Shown: positions 21,880-34,800 of the stretch, in pieces
How the letters are laid out: every line of letters starts with the position of its first letter
How positions within the stretch are numbered: the first letter of the stretch is position 1
Source of the DNA: Blastobasis lacticolella
Lineage: Eukaryota > Arthropoda > Insecta > Lepidoptera > Blastobasidae
Length of the DNA stretch: 64,000 nt
Reading direction: 5' to 3'
Assembly (NCBI GenBank): GCA_905147135.1
Contig: LR990046.1
Coordinates: 19,064,501-19,128,500, forward strand
Translations under genes and position numbers: made by a program
Notes under the pieces: generated by a model
What the model was told of the DNA's origin: nothing
Database searches by the model: none
The model's input: only the letters and a program-made list of their open reading frames with translations

Positions 21880-24800
21880 GTAAAATAAGTTTGACCTCTC
21901 TCAAATTCATATTTTTTGTAATATTAAAAATGCGTAAGTTACTCTTTCTGTTTGTTAAAAGTAGTTTAATTTAAAATACGATTTGGAAATCGATGCTAAT
22001 TTTATTCTACGCTGGTTTACCAAGTGAAGCCAAGTCCAGTAGTGGAATGCTATGAGCTGCTTAATAAAGTTTTTGCACATTTTATTTGTAGACTGCAGGT
22101 GAAGAACGAAAGGTACTGGAAAGGATCCCTTCTACATATCAGGAGCGGCTAGCTTTTTATAGATGTTACGTGACATTTTCGCACAATACACACCACACGA
22201 GCATGCACTTTTTAGATTTTAATAGGTGAGTCAATTATGTTTTTTTTTACTTGCTGATGACCAACAGTTTTTTTTAAATATTATACTTGACAGGCATTTG
22301 ACCACCATCTCACCTGTTGGTAAGTGACGATGCGGCCGAAGATGGAGCATGCCCATCTTGGAATAGCCTATTCACTCTAGCTTTGAAGGAATCCAGATTA
22401 TATTGATCAGGAAACACACTCGCAGGCAACGCGTTCCACTCCTTAGCCGTACGTATTATAAAAGTCGAGCCAAAGCGGCTCGACATACATATTGACCACA
22501 TCTTGACGTGGGAACACATCTTAACGTCCATATTAAAGTGCACAAAGGCTCACGTTTCGCCTTGACCATGATCCCGAATTCGGCAGATCAGGTTATTACA
22601 GTAAAGGGACTGCCCTTTGACCTCTGAATCATGTGATAGGACTCTATCAAGCCTAAAGAGTCTGCCTGGGTAAGTAACCATGACCATCTTGTTACGGATA
22701 CGGCGAACCCCGTTCCCGTGCCGCGTACGTTACCCCAGTCGAATTAATCGCATAGAGCTGAGCATCATTTTAAGAGAGGTAGGGCATACCGGGGTATCCC
22801 GTTCGAATTGGAGCCGCCCGACTGGGGAGGTACCTCCACCTTACAGAATACCGTAACTAAACAATACACTTTTAAGTAGTATTGTGTTTCTGCCGGCGAT
22901 AAGCCAGAGCAACGTGCTACAGAGGTGGGGAACGCATTAGCGATACACTTGGTGTTGCTAATGTTCATAGGCAGTGGTGACCACTATACATCAGGTGGCC
23001 CGCTTGCCTGTTTGCCTACCGTATGATATAAAAAAAAAACTTTCACGAAAATTGGCATATCTACTGCTGCTTGTGTTTTCTAGCGCAATTAAAAGCCGAT
23101 TACACCTTTGCCTTATCCAGCAAGGCTTAGTCATCAGAGAGCAGATGAAAATGGAATGTATACATCTCACATAATAACGTAAATTTTTGTATCACGCCTT
23201 TTGGAAATCGGAGCGGGTGCACAAAATATTTAAGTCTCCTAACAATCATAAAATTTGTTTTTTAAATATTTAAATATCAAATGATTAGAGCACAAATTGT
23301 TAGTGTGTTGTTAGATGTAAATATATATTTTTAAATGTCATATTTTAAGGTTTCTCTGGCAGTTTATAATAAACACCATAATGAAGAGCCTGCCCATGTC
23401 CTATATCTACTTGTTTCTTGCTTCTTACGTACCCAATGAACCATGGTTCGTTAGTAAGATGGTGCCCATATTTTACGGTTAGTTACTGATATTCTCTATT
23501 GACATTGGATAGTTAAATTAGCTGGTTAATTAATCGGCTGCTAGTTAAGCAATTATTTGAACGGAACGCCGAGACGGCCTGAGTGGTTCAATTGGTTAAC
23601 ATGGTCTGCCACGCAGATGTCCCGAATTCGATTCCCGGTCGAGCGGAAATTAAAAATGTTGAGTTTCAAATTCTGTTACTGAGTGTAGTTTGTATTTTTA
23701 AAAGTATAAATGTAGTAGACCGGCCTTTGTGGGGATCTCTGGGCGAGGCCTATGCCTGGCAGTGGGCGTCTTTACGCTGATATGATGATATTATATGTAG
23801 TTTACCAGTTATTTATCACCTTTTTTTTACTTGGGCTAGATGACGCTTTGTGAATTCATCCAAGCATATTAATATATTATTTATTTATTAATAAACCCCA
23901 AATTGACGGAGCTCCTCCATGCATTGTCACAACGATGACCTAACCTAACTGAAATAAAACCTAATGTAAGCTATTATTACCGCTTAAGTTAGGACATTGA
24001 GACATAAATGAGACAATGCATGGATTATATCCGCAAACTCAGGTCATTGTCGCTCATTAGATATAACTTTCAATGCTCATGAATTTAGCGTTCCGTTAAA
24101 TTGTATAGTTGATGAATTATCTTATCGTTTAACTGAACATTTTGGTGACCCCTTAAAACCATTTTTTTTATGTTACACATCAGTCAAACAGGCAAGCGGG
24201 CCACCTGATGGAAAGTGGCCACCGCCGCCTATGGACATCAGCAACACCAGAGGAGTCACCAATGCGTTGCCCGGCTTTAAAGAGACCTCTAATATACCTT
24301 TTGAACGATCTCATGTCATAGTCCAAAGGAAACACTATGGCTGGGAGCTCATTCCACATCCGAATCGTACGAGCGAGAAACGTTTTTTCGAACCTTCGCG
24401 GGTGGTGCGATGGCGGAATTGCGCTGTAGGCACCAGATCGAAAAGTTCCTCGGAACAATCCCCATTGTACAGCCGATAGAACACACACAGGGAGCCAAAA
24501 TCCCTTCGGGTAGCCAGTGGTTCCAACTTGCTTGTTTGTATGGGATCGTCGACAATTTGTACGGCGCGTCTCTGTACTTGTACTTGTACATGTATTTTGA
24601 GACGCCCTCAGTACATTTTTGTTTATTTTTTCAGGTCACAACTTTGCGGTAGTGTCCAGTGCAATGTTTAATTTATTCAGTTTATCGTCAATGATTGCAC
24701 GATACATAGATTTTATGGAATACAGTATTAGGTTCGGTAATCCATGGTCCAGGTATTATTACAAGATATTTCACAGGTTGTTTTTATTAGTAACATAAGA

Positions 24801-27800
24801 GAATTGACGATGATTTTTATTGCACACCAACCAACAAAGAAAACACTCGATAATACAAAGTACAATGTAGCCTATCACTGAAGTACCGATTCCATCATCA
24901 CAGCCCATAGCAATCCACTGCTGGACTTAGGGCCGCTCACACAAAAGGGGATGTTATTAAAAAGGTGATATTCTACTCTGCCTGACATATACGGCCAGAG
25001 TACCTATTAATAATAACCTTGGCGTTAATGTTCCGATTGTGCTATCGAGAACGAGGGCCCGGGGTCCGCCTTGACTATGATCCAGGATTTGGCGATTAGA
25101 TAATTACCGTGGGGCGACTACCATCTGACCTCCGTGACCCTGCTACCAGGGGATCCTGATCAGATTGGATCATGGTTACAAATACTTGCAGGTTTCATCA
25201 CGATGTTTAACCTCACCGTAAGGCATCGGTTAGAATTCAACTAATGTACATAACTCAGAAGAGAGTTATTGGAGTTAGTGGCCGCAGCGGGATTCGAACC
25301 CGATACCTCTCGCTTACGAGTTGGATACTCAATCACACGGCTACCGACACTTTCGACGGCCAGAGTACCTATTATATAGTTAGAATTCTAAATAAATTTA
25401 CGAATTTTAAATTTCTCATACTACAATTTGATACCATTTTATTGTTCATGGCATCCATTTAGGTAGAGTATAGTTGTAGTATCTTCTGCTATAATGTCAT
25501 TTTACCACGCAACATTCTAGCTTGAAGGTGTAAGGTCTAAATCGCTCGCTCATCAATCAGATGACTATATAAAAACCTTTAAACATAATGCGATGATGCG
25601 ATGAAACATCTTCACGTCAATATTCGGGTTACCCTGCACATATTTGTATAAGAAAAAACTCCCATCTGACTTCCACCACCCTGTTAACAAGGGAACATGA
25701 CCAGATTGGAGCATAGTTACAGATTCAGTCAGTATGTGCAGGTTTCCTCACGATATTCTCCCTCATTCTATCCTACCTACTGGTGGAGAGTAGGTTCTGC
25801 CCTTCTGTACATGGCGGCACAAGACATCGAAAGTACCACTCGTTTACATGTCGCACCCGCTATGCGATGCTTCAGCGCTCCTTGCGATGATGTCATTGAT
25901 ATTGAGAATTTCACAGGTGTATAGCAAAACTTAACATATCAGGAAGGGTATGCACCCTTAAAGAACAATTCCACCAGTATCATTATGAAGGAAAGATCGA
26001 AATGAAACACAACTACACTTATATTGTTAATAGTCGTGAACTAACACTACCGGCTGTCATGTTCTATAGGTGAGTGTTTACCATTCAAATGAATACTAAT
26101 ATTTTGAAGAGGACATGTTATCATGTCAAGGGTTATCTCCGAAAGTACTCAGCTGCTTTCGAATACTTTTCGTTAGCTGGAAGCTGCTTTTTTCCCGAGT
26201 ACTTTTCCTACTGCCTCTAGGAAGGCATTGACCGCCATCCCACCGGATAGGAAACTACGATACGGCTAAAGATGGAGCATGCCTGTCGAGAATCACCCTA
26301 TTCACTGTTGTCAAAGAAGTCCAGGTGGTACCGATTGGGAAACACATAGCAGGCAGTGCTACATTAATTAGCCGAATTCATAAGCGCTTATTATGTTTGG
26401 CCAAATTCAGTTATCTAAATTCAGAAGTAAACTGTGTACAAATCGAAAGTGGTATGTATTGCTCATAGAATAAGGTCTATTTTTGCATCACTTATATTAC
26501 GTTACGGTTCGCTTTACTTTTCAAAAGGCGTGTTACAAAAATGGAACTTATTCTATGACACAACACAACATATTTATTCTACTTATTTTGAGTCCCCTTA
26601 GGTCGGGAGAAACAAAACGGGTCTAGTCTCTCAGTCTATGCTCCAGCACCGCTTCGCCGAGATAGTCAGTTCCATATGAGATATGTATTTCGACTTTCGA
26701 GACTATTAGTCTCACTCAACAAAGAAATGTTGTCGTTAACGTTACGCTCAAATTCCCCTTTTATTTCCAGATACCGAATGAACGCAATGAATCATCAATT
26801 GTCAACGCAGCATAATATCCTTTTATACATTTGGTGTGTTTGGTTCCTAGCGTTGCTGTGCCATAGACAGATTTTTAAAAGGTATATTTGGAGGGTGCGT
26901 ATATTGGGTGAAACTATATGTATATAGCTCAAACAGAAACTTAGGTACCCTGTCAAAGTATGCGCTAGTTCTGCGTAGTATTAGCAGCAGTAGTAGCAGC
27001 AATATCGGTTAGAAGTAGATTCTGTCTAAAAAGTCAAGAGATCTGCCTGTCTAGCCATCTTTGACAGCTCCGCTTGCGCGATGCGTGATTGGTAGAAAAT
27101 TGATAGGTCGAAGTTCGACTATTTCTACCAACATCTACATTGACTCTGATTGTGTAGGATCATCCGCCAATCCGCCTCCTTTGTACACCGAAAGTACGTG
27201 AATTGTCTATGGACCAAGAATTTCTACCACAAACAGCTTATATCAGATAACGTTAGCTTATGTCAGGTAACGTTAGCTTATGTCAAATCCCATACATTTT
27301 TTTACCACAAACGATTGAAGATTAACGATTGTAGATTAACGAAACCTCTTGGCTAAGGCCACTTGAACCCTATTATTAAACAGCTCGCATCCACGGAAGC
27401 GCTCGCGTGCGCTACCAATCTCTTTCTTATTCGTGGTAAGTTGCCAGTGTTAGAAAAAACGGCGAGTCCTCGCGTAGATGCGAGCGGTTCAGGGTAGGGC
27501 GTAGGGCCCTGGGTAAATAAAGCTAGATTAAAATCAACAAGTAAGCGTCACTGATTTAGACTTTTTTAGACTGATTTGGTTTTAAATATTTAACACTTTG
27601 TGTTGTCACTTCATGATGGAACTCCATTATTATTTATTTATTTATTTATTTACCATAAATTTACAGCGTTACAGTACTTACAAATTACTAATACACTGCA
27701 AATATCAATAAAATACAAAATATTAAATTAAAAACTTAAGAACATCATTAAATTAAAACAAAATTAAATACATAATCAAATTAAAGAATTAAGATACACT

Positions 27801-30800
27801 CACTCATCCATCAACTCACTAAACCTCAGACATGCATTTCGCGCTTCCATACATCGACTCACAAATATGTCACACTCTGGTGCTGATGCCTGAAAAGCGT
27901 TAAGCATGTCCATGCCGCGAAGAAGGGGAGAGCGCGCACGTGCCACGGTCCGCGAGGCCAGAGTCGCGAGGAGTTTACCTGGACGTGCTCTCAGTTGCAT
28001 CCTCGGCTTAATCGGGACACCCAGTCTTACAACTTGCGAGACAAGTGCAGGACAGTCCGCCTCGCCACGCAAGATACGACACACCTCAACGAGTAAGCTG
28101 AAGTTACGCCTTACTTCCAGAGAGTTGAAGCCAAGAGTACCTAGCAAGAACTTAGTGGGGTACAAAAAGGGATAGGATCACGCTTGATGTTAACCTGAAT
28201 GCGACGTAGGTAGTCTTTATATGCACTCGCACTTCTCCTTTTAACATCAGCACGGAGGCTAGCAAATTGTGCATACGAATAGTGACAACCATACGCCTTC
28301 CACGCACGATGGAATCTAGCCTTACGCTCAATGTCCCTAATTAAATCTGCAGAAAACCATACCGGATAGATTCTGTTTGCTCTGCGATGTCTGATCTTCC
28401 TCGGTATGCACTTGTCGAAGATATCATATATTATTGAATAAAAATATTCAAGGCAGTCGTTTACACTATGAGCTAAGTAGACATTATCCCAGGAGGTGTT
28501 AGTGATAAGGTGATATAAAAGTTCGTAATTTCCCTTAGAAAAATTCCAGTCATCCTGTGGATCAATGTTACTCGGCCCAAGTACTGTAGATTGTTCCCGT
28601 TCGGTATCTCTTAGGGGGACACTAATTTCCAGAGGAGGGTGATAGACATCACGTCGCTGAACAAGACCACCCCCCAATATCTCCATGACTTTCGTCTGAC
28701 GCAACTTTTCAGACACCAGCACTACATCTAACTTTCCACCGTACAAATTTTCAACAGCATTCATCTCTGTCAGGCCACAAACGGATAAAAAGTAATTATA
28801 ATTATTCAAAATATCATTTGACTTATATTTAGGATTTAGATTAAGGTCTCCCATTATGATGACTGGTCCTTTCAACGACTCGACCACTGACTCGACTTTT
28901 TGGAACCAATTAAAGTACTCAACGTCAGTCGCCCGCGGATTGATGTAAACAACGCACAAATTTAAGGTCACATTACCAAACATGCACGAAGCCCAGAGAT
29001 CTTCACCGGCGATAGTCTCTAGCTCCGGTCGACGTTGAAGCTGAACACCTGGGCGCGCTGCGAGCATCACCCCACCACCCTGTCCAGTTGACCGATCACG
29101 GCGTAGGACGCTCCATGCAGAGCCTGTTACCTCAGCATCATCTACCGACGAGTTGAGGAAGGTTTCAGTGATCGCTATTATATCACAATTTCCTAGCAAC
29201 ATGTTGCTCCTGAGATCAGCAAGTTTTGAGTTTAAGCCTCTAACATTCTGATATACTAAAGAGATGCCGTAGTCCTTTCTATTTCGAGCCACGTTCCGTC
29301 CCCTTGTCGGCGTCAGGTTTTCGGTATCCGCGAAATAACCACGTCTTTACTCGTGCATTATCAGGCCAAACGTCAGCAGACAAGCATTTCTCGTAATACA
29401 TGGCTGGAACCGATATCTTGTATGACTTATAGTCACCTCTAGCTTTCAGTTCTTCCACCAAGCAATTAGAACCAGGACACAATTGCTTCAAGTACGTTCG
29501 AATTTCGTCAACACCCGACAGCATATTCCAGAGGTGTATACATTTGCGATACTCCACAGCTCTCAGCGTCGTTACGTTAGGTCCAGCAGTACAATGTATA
29601 ACGTTTGAGCGCCTTGATTTTCTTCTGACGTCAGTCCAGCCTTCTTGGGAGCTGCCAGATTCCGCCGAGGAGCGCTCAACTTCTTGTTGGGGTACGCTGG
29701 ACACCGCAGGCGCATCACCCAACACTGTAGATTGCCTATGTTCCAAGCTCAGTTTAGAGGACTCTGGTTTCATCGGCTTAGGAGATTCACCTACCTCGCC
29801 CACAGGGGCCTCAGCTATATTCCGCTTACGACTACGAGTCTTCCGGGCCAGCACAGCACTTAGGGGATCAACAGTATTTATACCACAGGAGACTGTCTCT
29901 ACCCTGTTTCCATCAGTACGGTGACACTTGCATTGGTTCTCCAGCAATCTTTCAACTTTCTGAAGGCGTTCGTTGGTAGCATCCATTTTTGCAGCACAAT
30001 CCCTGAGAGCTTCTTGATAAAGGGCTACCGCGGAAACAGCATCCGTAAGGTGCTCGGTAAGCAGGGCAATACGCTCGCGTAGAACCTGCATCTCCAAGGC
30101 GCACACCGAGCGCGATAAATCATCCCCCAGAGTGATATCCTGAGGACTGCGATGCAAAATGACATCATCAACGCTACACTCAAGGGCTGTACTTTCAGGG
30201 ATCCGCGACGCTTCACCACTCAGAGACAGGCATGCCTCATCGCTCAAGAGAGGTACCGCTGGTTTAGCCGGTACGATTGCAGTATTTTTCCTTGTCGTTA
30301 TATTTTTCAGTGTGGTAGGTGTGCCGACCGGTGTGTTGCAATTTCGGCCAACAGTCTTCGCAGCTATGCAGCATTCCATACATACCCATGAGGCTTTATC
30401 GGCTTTAGCGCTGGTTTTATTGCAGCAAAGTAGGTGATAAACCTTACCGCACTGCTCCAACATACAACACAGAGTCTCATCCTCAGGACGTACTTCTTGT
30501 CGACATCCGGCACAAATCATGATGAATGAGTGGCAATATTAGTCGCGTAACGGAACCTTGCGTCTGCCCAATGTGTATCCGAACGTCTTTATGTCCAATG
30601 TTTTTAATCCAAAGAAATCCGAACACAATTTCTAATTTTGTCGTGTAGCAACACAGTGACAGATGTCACTTTATGACAGCAAGGTGACAATGACGTTCCT
30701 TCTATAAGTAGGTAGGTAGTCCAAAATCAGCTGTTACGTTTGTAAATATTGGTGATTGGTGTTTAATCGAATAGAAATCGTCTTTTTGTATTCAAAATGC

Positions 30801-31863
30801 CTTCATTTCAAAGTAAACTACTAGTTACTATAGTCTCACCAATGTTTCGAAATGGAATATATCAGATTCCACTGAATTTCGCCTTGAGAAAGTTTAACTT
30901 AACGGCGGCCGTAGGTTAGGTGAGTTGTTTATAACCTATTTGAAACACTGTAACACTACTTTTTCACTGTGAACACAATTATTTAACAGAGCTGGTGACA
31001 AAGGTTGTTTACCATTTGACAGCCGATGACAGTATGAATTAAATCACTTTTTGTACACTAGTTCCACTTTATTATAGAATTTTATTAAATTGCAACCGGT
31101 TTCGAATTACTCATCTTCATAAAATAATTCATCATATCATCATCATAATAAAATATCATCATCACATCATCATCATAAAATTATTGCCTGAAGATGAGTA
31201 ATTCGAAACCGGTTGCAATTTAATAAAATTGTATAATAAAGTGGAACTAGTGTACAAAAAGTGATTTAATTCAACATTTTGTTTTTAAAAAGGCGTCTGT
31301 CTATACACAAGATAGTTACTACTAGAGTCTAGTATTCTATGACCGAATTTAAATGCCGCCTACCGATGCGACAAGGATCCTAACCACCCAACACAGACAG
31401 TACCGTAGAGGTAGATGTAGTCGTTGTCTTAGTGGCTATCAAGCCGGGAAAACCTAATCAAAATTGATGATTTGATTAATTTAAATACTGATTTGTTATG
31501 CCAGAAATAAGCGAACGTGTTGGAAAAATATAGGGTGGTTTGATAGTTAAGCTCATCATATCAGCCGAAAGACTCCCACTGCTGGGCCTAAGCCTTCCCC
31601 AGAGATCTCCACAAAGGCTGGTCTAGTGCCGTCCGCATCCAGATGATACCTTCGATTTTTACCAGGTCGTCGGTCCACCTTGTGGGAGGCCTCTGGTAGT
31701 TAAGCTCGTAAGTGTATAATACCACTCATTCGCTTGATGTAATCAGTGATAGAGTATTTACTCGTTGCCTTGTCATTGTTTGAGCAATGAGCAAAGGCGT
31801 AGGTTCACACAGAGTTTACGATTGATTTAGTGAGCATAACGTGCATAAGACAAAGGTACACTT

Positions 31864-31894
<31 letters not shown>

Positions 31895-34800
31895 TTTTTT
31901 CAAGAACTTAAGTCCAAAATCACAACGACAATTATACGCTTATTACACCTAATTAAATTCAGACGACTACATTTTTAGAAGCAATAAGTGTAAGAGAAAG
32001 TCAAATTGGAAGGTATTGCACATATAATAAGATTCATTTTTGTATCATGCCTTTTGGGTCATCATCATCATATCAGCCAGAAGACGCCCACTGCTGAGCA
32101 TAGGCCTCCCCTAGAGATCTCCACAAAAGCCGGTCCTTAGGTTTCCGCATCCAGCTGGTCCCTGCGATCTTTACCACATCCGTCCGCCCACCTTGGATCA
32201 GCAACAGTTATATAATTGCTACAAAAATATAGTATATTCCACTTTGACTTGCTCTTACGCTCTTCGCTTCCGAATTTCGACGACAGAATTTAAGCAAATG
32301 TAACAAGCGCATTAGTATTACCACTATCCACCAGTATCCACCATTACCCACTGCGATGGACCTAAATAATATTTTTTAATCAACCTCTTTCAGATTTTCA
32401 ATGTTTGCCAATGGTCAGTGAACATAATTTTCTTTGGTATTATCATTCACATGATTTGGGTACGTATGGAGATGAAGTTGCCCAAAGTGTTTCTGCCTCG
32501 CTCCAAGTTAGAACACAGATTGTTGATAGCATTTCGGGTTAGTATCGGTCATACGAGGTTAAAAATGGTAGATTTTCTTTGTACCATACTATTATATACC
32601 GGGCAGATTGACCGCAATGTCACCCTCAACTGACAAACGTCGTCATCCATTTATGGTAGATGTCCCACCATCTCGTAGTAAACGTTTTGCATCCACTTTT
32701 CTTATGCACACTGCAAATGACTGGAACTCTCTGCCTGAGTCATTGTTCGCCCTGATAAGTATAACCTTGGGGTCTTCAAATCAAGAGTGAATAGATATCT
32801 TCTAGGCACGCATGCTACATCTTCGACCTCATCGTCGCTTTCCATCAGGTGAGTTGAGGTCAAATGCAAGCCTATTGATAAAAATAAACATATGAGAAGC
32901 GCCAATGCCGGCCGAAGGTAGAAGATACCTGTCTAGAATTACTCTGGCGTTGAAGTAGTCTATATTATATTGTACAGGGAATGCATCAGCAGACACAGAG
33001 TTCCATTCCTTAACTAACGCACTTAGATAACTTAGAAAGGTCAAACCAAAGCGGCAAGTGCGGATAGCTGATATCTCTACTACGTCTCTAAGTATCTACT
33101 GAGCTATGATGTGGTATGGAGTGTTAAACTGTAGTATTTTTGCTGCGTGTCTTATAGATTAATAGACTTAAATAGATTCGGCTTAATTAGACTTGTGGTT
33201 GTCGAGAGACCGAGCGGTCCGACTCGGCCTGGCATTGTCGAGCACGGTCCGGTCGTGATTGGCGTGGGGTGGGTTTGCTGCGGCCATAAGCAAGCCAGCG
33301 TGTCACTGTGTGTTTCCTTCCTACTTTCCTACCCCCCTCCTTTTTGACGATTGAAAGAGATATTAAAGGTCCTAATCAACAAAGAAATTTTATATTATGA
33401 TGTAGTCCGGCCGAGCCAAGTTATATTCACGATTCGAGTACTTTTTTTACTTGAGTCCATGCTCGGATGACTAGCGCTCGACTGGCCTAAACTCGTGAGC
33501 GTTTAGGCCACTTAGCCCTGCAAAATTGAGTCCAGATCTAGTTTCCTGGACTCCAGTTTTTTCAACACTAAGTGTTGAAGAAACTTAGTCCTCACAGAGA
33601 TAACGCACCTTCGGTTCTGCAATTTTGTTGCCGGCAACCTAAGTGATGTTGCGGGCGACAGTTACAGCTGACCATTAGATGGGTTATCTGCTCCTTTGTC
33701 ACTTTTAAAAAAATAACTGTAATGTTAGTTAGCTTCAAAGTTAACTGAACGTCCCCAATGCTGCTGATTATAATAAACATTATGAGTATCTGAAGCATAA
33801 CCTAAATTAACTTTCATCTACAAGCTAATTAAGATTTTTAAAATACTGAAATACACAATAATGGAATAAGTATTGCATGTGCATTATTGCTATTGTCTGA
33901 CCGCTTTCCATCTGGTGTCCCACTGTTTGTTTGTGTACCGCATGACTAAAAAGGTTTATTATACTTATACATGTTACGCGTCGCTCCGCTTTCCAAAAAG
34001 CGAGGTACAAAAATGAACCTTATACTATGAGCAATACATTCCATACATTCATACACACTTTAATCTTGCTCTCACGTTTTTTGTTTCTATATATAGATGA
34101 CTAAATTTAACAAAGTGTAATAAGCCTTTTATAAAAAATACGTTGTCTATCACAGAGTTTAGACATCGGATTTATAGCAGAGTCGATGACTGCGCCAGTT
34201 GTACTCCATATCCTGTCGTCCAGAGGCAAACAAGAGGTACGTATCCGACAGATTACTCATTACTGGAAACAACGCGGACACCGTCACTGGAGTTACACAG
34301 AGAGCTCTGAAAATGGTGGAACTGTGGTGTAATGAGTATGGACTCTCAGTTAATCCAACGAAGACAGAGATGGTAATGTTTACTAATAAACGAATTTTAG
34401 GTAACTATAGACTACCCAGTCTCTTTAAAACACAACTTACTCTATCAACGGAGGTAAAATATCTAGGAGTAATACTTAATAACAAATTAAACTGGAACAA
34501 CCACATTGAATCAAGGTACAACAAAGCTACAATATCCTTCTGGCAATGCAGGAGGATGATAGGGAAGACCTGGGGACTATCCCCCAAAGTCATAATGTGG
34601 CTATACAAAACAGTGATTAGGCCTATGTTCTGCTACGGAGCGGTAGTATGGTGGACCAAAACCAAACAATCCACCACAATAGCAAAACTACAAAAACTAC
34701 AAAGGATAGCCTGCATGGCAGTTAGCGGCTGCATGAGGACAACCCCAACTGCAGCCCTGGAAGCTATGCTCAACCTAACACCACTCCACCTTCACGTACA

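Larger units (their letters stand above)
27628..30700 (-). mobile_element. LINE-B: CR1-type LINE with internal RT deletion
   Basis: On the minus strand it has ORF1 (PHD finger), ORF2 endonuclease, a deletion junction near 28155-28180, the C-terminal tail of ORF2 and a 3' end rich in ATTT units at 27628-27655. A PHD finger in ORF1 is known for CR1-like elements. The RT is missing, so this copy could move only with enzyme supplied in trans. It sits in intron 6 of the SLC6-like gene, antisense to it. The target-site duplication was not found. Confidence 0.8.
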
